From positions 1,488,001 through 1,552,000 of the forward strand of contig NC_008009.1 of assembly GCF_000014005.1 (NCBI RefSeq): a stretch of 64,000 nucleotides of DNA, written 5' to 3'. The DNA is from Candidatus Koribacter versatilis Ellin345. Lineage in GTDB: Bacteria > Acidobacteriota > Terriglobia > Terriglobales > Acidobacteriaceae. Below the pieces are notes generated by a model that ran no database searches, had not been told where the DNA came from, and saw nothing but the letters and a program-made list of their open reading frames with translations. The first letter of the stretch is position 1. Every line of letters starts with the position of its first letter. This document shows positions 48,469 through 56,193 of the stretch, in pieces. Position numbers and translations under genes: made by a program.

Positions 48469-48500
48469 CCCCACTCTAGCGAAGCTAGGGTGGGTTTTTT
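48469..48500 (+). terminator. Terminator of glyA, an inverted copy of the hairpin element
   Basis: CCCCACTCTAGC-GAA-GCTAGGGTGGG followed by TTTTTT. Read on the other strand it is CCCACCCTAGC-TTC-GCTAGAGTGGGG, the same as the element at 31352 but without the CACCC tail. Confidence 0.8.
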
Positions 48501-48508
48501 CCTTCAAG

Positions 48509-48514
48509 TACACT
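48509..48514 (+). promoter_or_regulatory. Candidate -10 box just before the glycosyltransferase gene
   Basis: TACACT ends 7 nt before GTG 48522, a spacing that predicts a leaderless transcript. It lies directly after the glyA terminator, consistent with a new transcription unit. Confidence 0.4.
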
Positions 48515-48521
48515 ACAAGTC

Positions 48522-49652
48522 GTGAAGGTCGCGATCGACATCCGCCGTATCAGCGACTTCGGTGTCGGCACCTACATTCGCAATGTGGTGCGGACCCTGG
48601 GCCGGCTGGACCGCGAAAACGAGTATCTCCTGCTCGGGACGCCTGGTCGTATTCACGATATGGGGCAGCTGCAGGAGAACTTTTCGCACCTTGAGTGCCC
48701 TGATAACGACTACTCTCCGGCGTCTTATTTCGAATTCCATCGCGCGCTGAAGCGGCAAAAAGTAAATGTGCTGCACGTCCCGCACCTGTTCTGGATCCCG
48801 CAAGGAATTCCGTGTCCGTACGTGGTGACGGTCCACGATCTTCTCGACTACCTCTACCGCAGCAACAGCGCTTCGCCGGCGAAGCGGTTTGCGCACTTTC
48901 ACTTCACGAAGCGTGTGCTGAACAAGGCTTCGCGGATCTTCGCGGTGTCGAAGTTCTCGAAGGAGGATACGGTGCGGCTTTTCGGCGTGCCGGAAGAGAA
49001 GATCGAGGTGGTCTATAACGCAATTGACGACCGCTTCCGCCAGGGCCACACCACCGACTCCGACAAGTTGATGATCGCCGAGCGTTACCAGGTGAACTAT
49101 CCGTTCATCCTGTATGCGGGGCGGATCAGTCCGCATAAAAACGTGGTGCGCATCATCGAAGCGTTTTCACTGTTGAAGTCGGAGCTGGCGAAGGAAGACT
49201 CGTATCCCGACCTGAAGCTGATCATTATTGGCGATGAAGTCTCGCGGCATCCTGATCTTCGGCGCGCGGTAATCAAGGGTAGAGTCCAGCAGGACGTCCG
49301 CTTCCTCGGGTTCGTGCCGATCGAAGTGCTGCGAATCTTCTACGACGCCGCCAAGGTGTTCATTTTCCCGTCGCTTTACGAGGGATTTGGGCTGCCGCCG
49401 CTGGAGGCGATGTCGCACGGGACGCCGGTGATCACAAGCAATACCTCGTCACTGCCGGAAGTAGTGGGGAATGCTGCGGTGCTGGTAAATCCGGAGAACG
49501 TCTTCGAGATCCAGCGCGCCCTGCAGCGCGTGCTGCTCGACCAGCCGTTGCGCGAGAAGCTCAAACTACGAGGCGAAGAACAGATCAGGAAGTTCTCGTG
49601 GGAGAACTCAGTGGGGCGAATGCTGGAGATCTTCCGGCAGGTCGCCAAGTAG
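48522..49652 (+). CDS. Glycosyltransferase, GT4 type
   Basis: 376 residues with a GT-B fold. The N-terminal half is MKVAIDIRRISDFGVGTYIRNVVRTLGRL ... VTVHDLLDY. The C-terminal donor-binding half has PFILYAGRISPHKNVVRIIEAF and the E-x7-E motif SLYEGFGLPPLEAMSHGTPVITSN. It transfers a sugar from a nucleotide donor to an unknown acceptor, probably in polysaccharide synthesis. GTG 48522 gives the family start; a short leader or none is expected. No other sugar genes are adjacent. Confidence 0.88.
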   Translation: MKVAIDIRRISDFGVGTYIRNVVRTLGRLDRENEYLLLGTPGRIHDMGQLQENFSHLECPDNDYSPASYFEFHRALKRQKVNVLHVPHLFWIPQGIPCPYVVTVHDLLDYLYRSNSASPAKRFAHFHFTKRVLNKASRIFAVSKFSKEDTVRLFGVPEEKIEVVYNAIDDRFRQGHTTDSDKLMIAERYQVNYPFILYAGRISPHKNVVRIIEAFSLLKSELAKEDSYPDLKLIIIGDEVSRHPDLRRAVIKGRVQQDVRFLGFVPIEVLRIFYDAAKVFIFPSLYEGFGLPPLEAMSHGTPVITSNTSSLPEVVGNAAVLVNPENVFEIQRALQRVLLDQPLREKLKLRGEEQIRKFSWENSVGRMLEIFRQVAK

Positions 49653-49669
49653 CCCGCGTTCTTAGAGTA

Positions 49670-49683
49670 GGTACGCGCGTACC
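49670..49683. promoter_or_regulatory. 14-bp perfect palindrome, possible activator site
   Basis: GGTACGCGCGTACC lies about 150 bp upstream of a sigma-54-type promoter, the usual distance for an enhancer-binding protein. The function is inferred only from this position. Confidence 0.4.
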
Positions 49684-49831
49684 ACATCGTGTCGAATTCC
49701 GGTACATGGGGCGGGAACCCGCATGAATCCTGCTCGCCTGCAGCCCTCCTTCTTACAAGCAATCCGGAAGAAGGTACCCGTCCAGCGGTAAAGATTTCCT
49801 GAAACTATCGTGCTCAGCCCGGATAACGGTT

Positions 49832-49846
49832 TGGCATCCAACTTGC
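49832..49846 (+). promoter_or_regulatory. Sigma-54 (-24/-12) promoter candidate
   Basis: TGGCATCCAACTTGC matches the RpoN consensus (TGGCACG-N4-TTGC) at 13 of 15 counted positions, with the GG and GC exactly 12 bp apart. The predicted start is about 49858 and the next gene's ATG is at 49883. Confidence 0.6.
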
Positions 49847-49882
49847 CTCTAACTAGGGAGTAAGGCGGGATGGGAGCTGGCA

Positions 49883-50635
49883 ATGCGGGCCATGATTCGA
49901 GCTTCGATTCTTACCATGCTTCTGACGGCCGTCGGGATGGCGCAAACCAGCGCTCCCGATGTGAACACTGTCGTCAGTCGCATGCAGACGGCGATGGGCG
50001 GTCGCAACCACGACCGCGCCTACTCCGTCACCCGCGAATACCGCTTGGTTCCCGAAGATCCAAACAAAGCATCGCGAGTCGTAGCCGAGGTGAATGCACT
50101 GCCTTCGGGTAAGAAAGACTATCGGATCACTGAAGGCGGCGGACAGGCCGAGAACGTCGTCCGTAAGGTCCTCGATCACGAGACGGAAGTGACCAATCAG
50201 AACAATGGCGCGGTGTTGACGGCCGACAACTACGATTTCGTGCTCGCGGGAACCGAGGCGATCGACGGACACCGCTGCTATGTGCTGCAACTCAAGCCGA
50301 AGCGCGACGGCAAGGACATCCTTCGGGGCCGCGCGTGGGTCGACGCTGACAGCTACCTGGTGCGCCAGATCGCGGGCACCCCGACCAAGAGCCCGTCGTG
50401 GTGGATCAAGGACTTACAGGTAACTCTGCACTATCGGGAAATGCAAGGGCTGTGGCTCCAGGACTCGACGCAAGCCGTGGCTCAGGTTCGGGTGGTCGGC
50501 AAACATACGCTGACGGCGCGTGCCTTGGACGTTCGGACCGATACGACGCTCGCCGGCAACCTCCAGACTCCGGTACGAAAGCGTAGCCGCCGCGTGGATC
50601 CGGCGTTACTTGGCGCGGGGGTTATCCGGCACTAG
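49883..50635 (+). CDS. Exported LolA-like / outer-membrane lipoprotein-sorting-like protein
   Basis: 250 residues with a short signal peptide (MIRASILTMLLTAVGMAQ, cut near MA-Q). A LolA-like open-barrel pattern follows (VNTVVSRMQTAMGGRNHDRAYSVTREYRL ... YDFVLAGTEAIDGHRCYVLQLKPKRDGKDILRGRAWVDADSYLVRQIAGT). The basic C-terminus (RKRSRRVDP) is unusual. The ATG has GGGAG 6 nt upstream. A sigma-54-type promoter lies about 37 bp before the start codon, so it may answer to an unidentified enhancer-binding protein. The ligand is unknown. Confidence 0.7.
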   Translation: MRAMIRASILTMLLTAVGMAQTSAPDVNTVVSRMQTAMGGRNHDRAYSVTREYRLVPEDPNKASRVVAEVNALPSGKKDYRITEGGGQAENVVRKVLDHETEVTNQNNGAVLTADNYDFVLAGTEAIDGHRCYVLQLKPKRDGKDILRGRAWVDADSYLVRQIAGTPTKSPSWWIKDLQVTLHYREMQGLWLQDSTQAVAQVRVVGKHTLTARALDVRTDTTLAGNLQTPVRKRSRRVDPALLGAGVIRH

Positions 50636-50674
50636 TAGCATCTGATTTCGGTGATAAGCGGCAACTCAGAACGA

Positions 50675-50851
50675 ATGGCGCGAATCCTAAAATTCGAAAT
50701 GAACGGCAAGGGGTTTCAAGACATGACAAACCCAAATCTCCGAGATCGTGCTGACGCTATTGAATGGTTGGAAGACATGGGCTTCGTGATGGAAAGCGAA
50801 GAGAAGCCGCAGACGAATTCCGAGCCGATGAAGCACGAACCAGCCGCGTAA
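50675..50851 (+). CDS. Small protein of unknown function
   Basis: Up to 58 residues ending ADAIEWLEDMGFVMESEEKPQTNSEPMKHEPAA. Four in-frame starts are possible (GTG 50651; ATG 50675, 50699, 50723). Only 50723 has a good Shine-Dalgarno (AAGGGG), which would give 42 residues (MTNPNLRDRADAIEWLED). No family was recognised. It lies between the LolA-like gene and proB. Confidence 0.4.
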   Translation: MARILKFEMNGKGFQDMTNPNLRDRADAIEWLEDMGFVMESEEKPQTNSEPMKHEPAA

Positions 50852-50883
50852 CCCGCCCTGCAAGACTTCATCGCTGAGATTGC

Positions 50884-50889
50884 TACACT
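50884..50889 (+). promoter_or_regulatory. Extended -10 box before proB
   Basis: TGC-TACACT, an extended -10 arrangement, ends 9 nt before ATG 50899. The leader would be 0-3 nt. Confidence 0.45.
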
Positions 50890-50898
50890 GTACGAACC

Positions 50899-51675
50899 AT
50901 GCGGTTCGTCATCAAAGTAGGTACCAGCCTGATCGCCCCGGGCGGCCGTATTGATACGGTGCTCATGCGGGCGCTCGTCGACCAGTTGGACCTGGAGCGG
51001 CACGAATACCTCATCGTCAGCTCGGGCGCGATCGCTTCCGGCATGTCGAAATTGGCATTTTCTGCGAAGCCGAAGAGCGTGAGGCTCATGCAAGCGTGTG
51101 CAGCCGTGGGACAAAGCCTGCTGATGTATACCTACGAGCAGCTCTTCTTCGGCAAAAAAGTCGTCGCACAACTGCTGCTTTCGAGCGACGACTTCACGTC
51201 GGCTCTTCGCTACGAGAATCTGCAACACGCGTTGCATGAATTGCTAAAGCTTGGCGTGGTACCGATCGTCAATGAAAACGATAGTGTTTCCGTGCGCGAA
51301 CTCGTTGGTGCTTTCGGGGATAACGACGAGTTGAGCGCATTGTTGGCGACGGCTGTGAAGGCCGACTGGCTCGTGCTTTTGACGAACGTGGATGGGTTCT
51401 ACGACAGTGCTGGTCGCGGACAGAAACTGGTGCGCACGGTGCGGCGATTGACGCCGAAGATGGAAGCGCTCTGCGGCGAAAAGAGCGAACTCGGCACCGG
51501 AGGTATGCGATCAAAGTTACGCGCAGCCATGATGGCTAGCGAGAACGGTGTTCAGGTTGCAATTGCAAACGGCACGGCACCGCAAGCGATTCGAAATGCC
51601 ATAGAGCGGAAGATCGGTACATATTTTCCGGCGACGAAGCCTGCCCCTAAGAAACGCGCAAAGGCTGCGGATTAA
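50899..51675 (+). CDS. proB: Glutamate 5-kinase, short form without PUA domain
   Basis: 258 residues; phosphorylates glutamate in the first step of proline synthesis. The amino-acid-kinase fold is complete: FVIKVGTSLIAPGG, IVSSGAIASGM, VPIVNENDSVSV with FGDNDELSALLA, and GTGGMRSKLRAA. It ends after a basic tail with no PUA domain, unlike the E. coli enzyme (367 residues), so feedback properties may differ. proA follows after 2 bp. Confidence 0.92.
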   Translation: MRFVIKVGTSLIAPGGRIDTVLMRALVDQLDLERHEYLIVSSGAIASGMSKLAFSAKPKSVRLMQACAAVGQSLLMYTYEQLFFGKKVVAQLLLSSDDFTSALRYENLQHALHELLKLGVVPIVNENDSVSVRELVGAFGDNDELSALLATAVKADWLVLLTNVDGFYDSAGRGQKLVRTVRRLTPKMEALCGEKSELGTGGMRSKLRAAMMASENGVQVAIANGTAPQAIRNAIERKIGTYFPATKPAPKKRAKAAD

Positions 51676-51677
51676 CG

Positions 51678-52907
51678 ATGACGACGCGCGAAAAGCTGGA
51701 AGCAGCACGGCGCGCGGCGCCGGTCGTAGCAGAGCTCTCGACCGAGAGCAAGAATGCGCTGCTGCTGGCTCTGGCGCGGACGATCGACGAGCGTACGGAA
51801 GAAATTCTCGCCGCCAATCGCGCGGATTTGGAAGCGAGTGGGCTGGATGGATCTCTGCGCGATCGATTGCTGCTTACCCCAGAACGCATTGCGACGATGG
51901 CAGAAGGACTGCGTGAAGTCGCGGCATTGGCGGATCCAGTGGGAGAGACGCTAGCCGAATGGGAGCGCCCAAATGGCCTGCGGATTCGCAAGGTCCGCGT
52001 TCCTCTCGGCGTGGTTGCGATCATCTACGAAGCACGACCGAACGTGACGATTGACGTCATCGGGTTGGCGCTTAAATCGGGAAATGCGGTGGTGTTGCGC
52101 GGAGGAAAAGAAGCGGTTCGGAGCAACGAATGCCTGGTGAAGATTGCAGGCGCGACGCCGGGGATGCCGGATGGCGCGATTCAATTGCTCGATGCCTCGA
52201 ATCGTGAATCGGTACAGCAGTTGATGAAAGCGCGCGGGCTGGTGGATGTGATCGTGCCGCGCGGCGGCGCGGGTCTGATTCAATTTGTCGTCGAGAATTC
52301 GACCGTTCCTGTGATTGAAACCGGAGCAGGGAATTGCCACATCTTCGTAGATGAATCCGCAAATCTCGACATGGCGGATCGCATCGTGATCAACGCGAAG
52401 ACGCAGCGACCATCAGTCTGCAATGCCGCAGAGAAGCTTTTAGTGCATCGCGCGATCGCGAAGGAGTATGTGCCGCGGATTGTGAAACTGCTTCTCGACC
52501 ACGGTGTGGAAGTGCGGGGAGACGCGGAAACCTTGGCTCTCGCGCAGGGGATGCAAGTCGCAGAGGCGACGAGCGCTGATTGGGATGAAGAGTACTTGCG
52601 GCTCTGTATGGCCGTGAAAGTTGTTGCCGATGTGGACGAAGCGATCGCCCACATCAATCAACATTCGACAAAACATTCGGAGTCGATCATCACCGCGAAT
52701 GACGCGCATGCGCGACGCTTTTTGCGGGCGGCGGATTCGGCGGCGGTTTACTGGAATGCTTCTACGCGATTTACCGACGGCGCTGAGTTTGGGTTCGGTG
52801 CGGAGATGGGGATCAGTACGCAGAAGCTGCATTGTCGCGGACCGTTTGCGCTGGCGGAACTGACTTCGTCGAAGTATGAAGTGATTGGGAGCGGGCAGGT
52901 GCGCTGA
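51678..52907 (+). CDS. proA: Glutamate-5-semialdehyde dehydrogenase (gamma-glutamyl phosphate reductase)
   Basis: 409 residues; NADPH-dependent reduction of glutamyl-5-phosphate, the second step of proline synthesis. It contains VPLGVVAIIYEARPNVTIDVIGLALKSGNAVVLRGGKEA, the catalytic Cys region NAKTQRPSVCNAAEKLLVH, and FGFGAEMGISTQKLHCRGPFAL. It starts 2 bp after proB, so translation is coupled. Confidence 0.95.
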   Translation: MTTREKLEAARRAAPVVAELSTESKNALLLALARTIDERTEEILAANRADLEASGLDGSLRDRLLLTPERIATMAEGLREVAALADPVGETLAEWERPNGLRIRKVRVPLGVVAIIYEARPNVTIDVIGLALKSGNAVVLRGGKEAVRSNECLVKIAGATPGMPDGAIQLLDASNRESVQQLMKARGLVDVIVPRGGAGLIQFVVENSTVPVIETGAGNCHIFVDESANLDMADRIVINAKTQRPSVCNAAEKLLVHRAIAKEYVPRIVKLLLDHGVEVRGDAETLALAQGMQVAEATSADWDEEYLRLCMAVKVVADVDEAIAHINQHSTKHSESIITANDAHARRFLRAADSAAVYWNASTRFTDGAEFGFGAEMGISTQKLHCRGPFALAELTSSKYEVIGSGQVR

Positions 52908-53235
52908 CGCGTTTAGACGGCACTTCGGATACGAAATTACAGGGAAGAAACAAGGAAAACTCCCCGTAAAACCCGAAGTTAGAAGTTGGTAAACAACTTT
53001 TTATAAGTGCTTATTTAGCGGGGGTTTGCAAATCACCCTTCCAAATGCCTTCCCAAAAATCCCGTTCCAGCCCCCTGATTTTTTTCTCCAAACACGCTAA
53101 AACGCGACCCTGGAGCCACAAAACTGTTCAAGTCCTCGCATTTACCGCAAAGGTGGTATGAGAAAAGTGGAAGGATTTTGTTGTTGTAATAGTGAACAGC
53201 GTTCCGCAAACGAAATTCCGACAACCACTACCCTT
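52908..53235. other. 330-bp AT-richer non-coding gap after proA
   Basis: No gene on either strand is convincing. It contains a weak hairpin with a T-run (52983-53003), a palindrome ATAAG-TG-CTTAT (53003-53014), and GGAAAACTCCCCGTAAAA near 52953, which resembles GGAAAACTCGTAAAA in the 9162-9692 gap. Confidence 0.55.
52983..53003 (+). terminator. Weak intrinsic terminator after proA
   Basis: AAGTTG-GTAAA-CAACTT followed by TTTAT. A 6-bp stem, 75 bp after the proA stop. Confidence 0.4.
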
Positions 53236-54438
53236 CTAAAGGCGCGGTGGCACAGCCGACTTCCGAGCAGGATTGAAGAAAGGCAGTTGAACGACCTTCA
53301 CTGCAGTCTTGTAGCGGACCGCTTCAATCGTGATCTCAGCCTGCAACTCGGTTCCAATCGCAGAATGCGCAGCATCGACGCTGGCCAATGCGATCATCTT
53401 TTTTAGAATAGGCGACCAGGTTGTAGATGTCGCTTTTCCTGCTTGAACGTTGCCGCGGTACACGGGGACGGGCACTCTGGAAGCCGCCGAAGGCACCTGG
53501 GGCGGGAGGCCGACGCGATCGTAAAGCTTTTCGACGGCGGTCCAATCGAACTCCAGACCGACGAGTTTGCGTCCCGTCCGGGAACCTTTCTCCTTCAATA
53601 AAGCTTCGCGGCCGACGAAGGTTTCCTTGTCGAGGTGCACCATTTTGTCGAACCCGAGTTCGAAGGGAGAATACTTCTGCGAGTCGATGAGGGCTTTCTT
53701 ACTGCTGAAGTAGTCCACTTCGATGAGAAGCAATCCTGCCTCGATGCGGGCGACGTCGAGCGCGAGCATGCCAACCGGATGAAGATCGAACGCGTTTCCA
53801 GCGGTCGCGAGCGCGTCCCACACGCGCAACGAGTGCTCCCAGGGAATCCAGATCTCGTAGCCGAGATCGCCGGTGTAGCCGGTCCTCGAAATGTCTACAT
53901 CGATGCCGTTGATTCGCCCCTTGGTCATTCGGAAGTACTTCAGGTTCGCAATATCGGCTTCAGCAACGGAAGCGAGCAGTGCGGCCGACGTGGGACCTTG
54001 AAGCGCCAACGCGGAAACCGATTCCGAAATGTCTTCGATCTGGACCTTCATGGCGATGGAGTTCTGTCGAAACCAACGCAAGCTGGGGTCCGCCGCTGTC
54101 CAACGGTAGGTGTTTTCGCCAAGGCGCGTGATGGTCCCGTCATCAATGACCTTGCCATCCTGATCGCACCAGCAGCAGTAGATCACCTGGTTGATGGCGA
54201 CCTTCTTGATGTCGCGGGTGATCACGCGATTGACGAACTGGGTCGCGTCGTCGCCGGTAATCAGGTACTTGAAGAGAGGGCTGATGTCGATCAGAGCGCA
54301 GGCGTTGCGAATCGCGTTGTACTCGTGTTCGTGGTGCGTCTCATACGAACTGACGGTGTAATAGCCCGACCATTCACGATAGCTCAGGCTCTGGCACAAC
54401 CCGAAAGTTCGCTCATGAAATGCAGTTCCTATCGGCAC
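53236..54438 (-). CDS. GcvT-like aminomethyltransferase family protein
   Basis: 400 residues with the folate-binding GcvT fold (YREWSGYYTVSSYETHHEHEYNAIRNACALIDISPLFKYLITGDDATQFVNRVITRDI ... ISRTGYTGDLGYEIWIPWEHSLRVWDAL ... GFDKMVHLDKETFVGREALLKEKG). True GcvT acts in the glycine cleavage system, but no gcvH or gcvP is nearby and a dimethylglycine/sarcosine-type demethylase partner role is possible. It is divergent from two tandem FAD oxidoreductase genes. A perfect TATAAT on its strand precedes it. Confidence 0.78.
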   Translation of the reverse strand: MPIGTAFHERTFGLCQSLSYREWSGYYTVSSYETHHEHEYNAIRNACALIDISPLFKYLITGDDATQFVNRVITRDIKKVAINQVIYCCWCDQDGKVIDDGTITRLGENTYRWTAADPSLRWFRQNSIAMKVQIEDISESVSALALQGPTSAALLASVAEADIANLKYFRMTKGRINGIDVDISRTGYTGDLGYEIWIPWEHSLRVWDALATAGNAFDLHPVGMLALDVARIEAGLLLIEVDYFSSKKALIDSQKYSPFELGFDKMVHLDKETFVGREALLKEKGSRTGRKLVGLEFDWTAVEKLYDRVGLPPQVPSAASRVPVPVYRGNVQAGKATSTTWSPILKKMIALASVDAAHSAIGTELQAEITIEAVRYKTAVKVVQLPFFNPARKSAVPPRL

Positions 54439-54476
54439 GAGTAGCTCCTACCTAATGGGCACGATTTAATCACGCG

Positions 54477-54482
54477 ATTATA
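54477..54482 (-). promoter_or_regulatory. -10 box for the GcvT-like gene
   Basis: TATAAT on the minus strand, 38 bp before the start codon, with TAGGAGC between. No strong -35. Confidence 0.45.
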
Positions 54483-54557
54483 ACGTCAACCTCCAAACCT
54501 CAGTCTCGCGATCCGGCAAAGTTGCGATGCAGCGGGGATTGTGGCGATTGCGTTTGC

Positions 54558-54563
54558 TACAAT
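54558..54563 (+). promoter_or_regulatory. Extended -10 box for the FAD oxidoreductase pair
   Basis: TGC-TACAAT on the plus strand, 27 bp before ATG 54591. It is divergent from the GcvT-like promoter 75 bp away. Confidence 0.4.
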
Positions 54564-54590
54564 ACCGGCGTCTCGTTCCGCTCCATTAAA

Positions 54591-56189
54591 ATGACCAATC
54601 AAACAACGAATAACAAATTCGACGCTATCGTTATAGGCGGCGGCCACAATGGGCTGGTGAACGCCGCCTATCTTGCCCGCGCCGGCAAGAAGACGGTCGT
54701 TCTGGAGCGCAGGCACGTTGTCGGTGGCGCCGCTGTTACAGAAGAGATCTTTCCCGGTTTCAAGTTCTCCGTGTGTTCCTACGTCGTCTCTCTTCTGCGA
54801 CCGGAAATCATCCGCGACCTCGATCTCCCGCGTCACGGTCTCGAAATCCTTCCCCTGGATGGGACGTTTACTCCGATGCCCAGTGGCGACTACCTGTGGC
54901 GCGTAAACGATCACGGCAAGACACGCCGTGAGATCGCCCGCCATTCGAGAGTAGACGCAGAGGCGTACGAGGAATTCGGGAAGGCCATGCTGCAGATGTG
55001 CAAGTTCGTTAAGCCCATCCTGTCGATGACGCCCCCGAATCCTACAACGCTTAAGCCGAGTGAGTTGATGAAGCTGCTCTTCCTCGGCCGGCGCTTTAAG
55101 GACTTGCCCGAGGACGACAAGTACAACCAGGTCCAGCTCATGACGATGAGCGCGATCGACTTTCTCGATCAATGGTTCGAGACGGACGTGCTCAAGGCCA
55201 CGATGTCAGCATCCGGCATCATCGGCACATTTCTCGGCGTACGTTCCCCGGGTACGGCTTACGTTTTGCTTCACCACTACATGGGCGAGATTGACGGCGC
55301 CTTCCGGTCGTGGGGATTCGCCCGCGGCGGCACCGGAGCCATCTCAAATGCAATTGCCGATGCTGCGCGCGAAGCGGGCGCGGAGATTCGCACCAAAGCA
55401 GGGATTGCGAAGATCCTGGTTAAGAGCGGCAAAGCGATCGGCGTTGTCCTGGAAAACGGGGACGAGATTTTCGGCAACGTGATTTCCTCGAGCGTCGACC
55501 CGAAACTTACGTTCCTCAAGATGCTCGACCGGAACCAGCTTCCGGACGAATTCGTTTCGAGCGTGGAGCACTACAAGTTCCGCGGCTCCTCTGCGAAGGT
55601 GAACCTCGCGCTCGATAGTCTTCCGGATTTCACATGCCTGCCGGGACGCGGCGAACATCTGCGCGGTGCAATTTCGATTTCGCCCAGCGTCGATTACATG
55701 GAGCGGGCCTACGACGACGCTAAGTACGGTGAGTATTCCAAGCGCCCGTACATCGATATGGTGATTCCGAGTCTGACCGATCCTTCGGTTGCGCCTCCCG
55801 GAAAGCACGTTATGTCGTGTTTCGTGCAGTATGCGCCGTACCATCTCGCCAGTGGCAATTGGGACGAGAAAAAAGAGGCATTCGGCGACACCGTAATCGA
55901 CACGCTGAGCCAGTATGCGCCGAACATCAAGAACATCATCGTCGGTAGACAGGTGGTGACACCACTCGACCTGGAGCGGGAGTGGGGCTTGACCGAAGGA
56001 AACATCTTCCAGGGCGAGCTTTCCCTGGAGCAGTTGTTCTTCCTCCGGCCAGTTCCCGGATGGGCGCAATATCGAACTCCGATCAAGAACCTTTATATGT
56101 GCGGAAGCGCGACCCATCCGGGCGGCGGGATTATGGGGGCTCCCGGCCGGATCGCCGCACTGGAAATCCTGAAAGACTGGAAAGCCTGA
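54591..56189 (+). CDS. FAD-dependent oxidoreductase, phytoene-dehydrogenase/PYROXD2-like (first of two)
   Basis: 532 residues. The N-terminal dinucleotide-binding motif is DAIVIGGGHNGLVNAAYLARAGKKTVVLERR (residues about 10-41), followed by VGGAAVTEEIFPGFKFSVCSY. A second FAD segment is LYMCGSATHPGGGIMGAPGRIAALEIL near the C-terminus. These features fit the CrtI-like/PYROXD2 group; no carotenoid genes are nearby, so carotenoid desaturation is not supported. The substrate is unknown. ATG 54591 is the only start that gives a proper N-terminus. The paralogue starts 4 bp after its stop. Confidence 0.82.
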   Translation: MTNQTTNNKFDAIVIGGGHNGLVNAAYLARAGKKTVVLERRHVVGGAAVTEEIFPGFKFSVCSYVVSLLRPEIIRDLDLPRHGLEILPLDGTFTPMPSGDYLWRVNDHGKTRREIARHSRVDAEAYEEFGKAMLQMCKFVKPILSMTPPNPTTLKPSELMKLLFLGRRFKDLPEDDKYNQVQLMTMSAIDFLDQWFETDVLKATMSASGIIGTFLGVRSPGTAYVLLHHYMGEIDGAFRSWGFARGGTGAISNAIADAAREAGAEIRTKAGIAKILVKSGKAIGVVLENGDEIFGNVISSSVDPKLTFLKMLDRNQLPDEFVSSVEHYKFRGSSAKVNLALDSLPDFTCLPGRGEHLRGAISISPSVDYMERAYDDAKYGEYSKRPYIDMVIPSLTDPSVAPPGKHVMSCFVQYAPYHLASGNWDEKKEAFGDTVIDTLSQYAPNIKNIIVGRQVVTPLDLEREWGLTEGNIFQGELSLEQLFFLRPVPGWAQYRTPIKNLYMCGSATHPGGGIMGAPGRIAALEILKDWKA

Positions 56190-56193
56190 TCTT

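Noticed and set aside
53236-54438. Glycine cleavage system T protein
   Set aside because: The fold fits, but gcvH and gcvP are absent from the neighbourhood and the partner genes are unusual; only the family is claimed.
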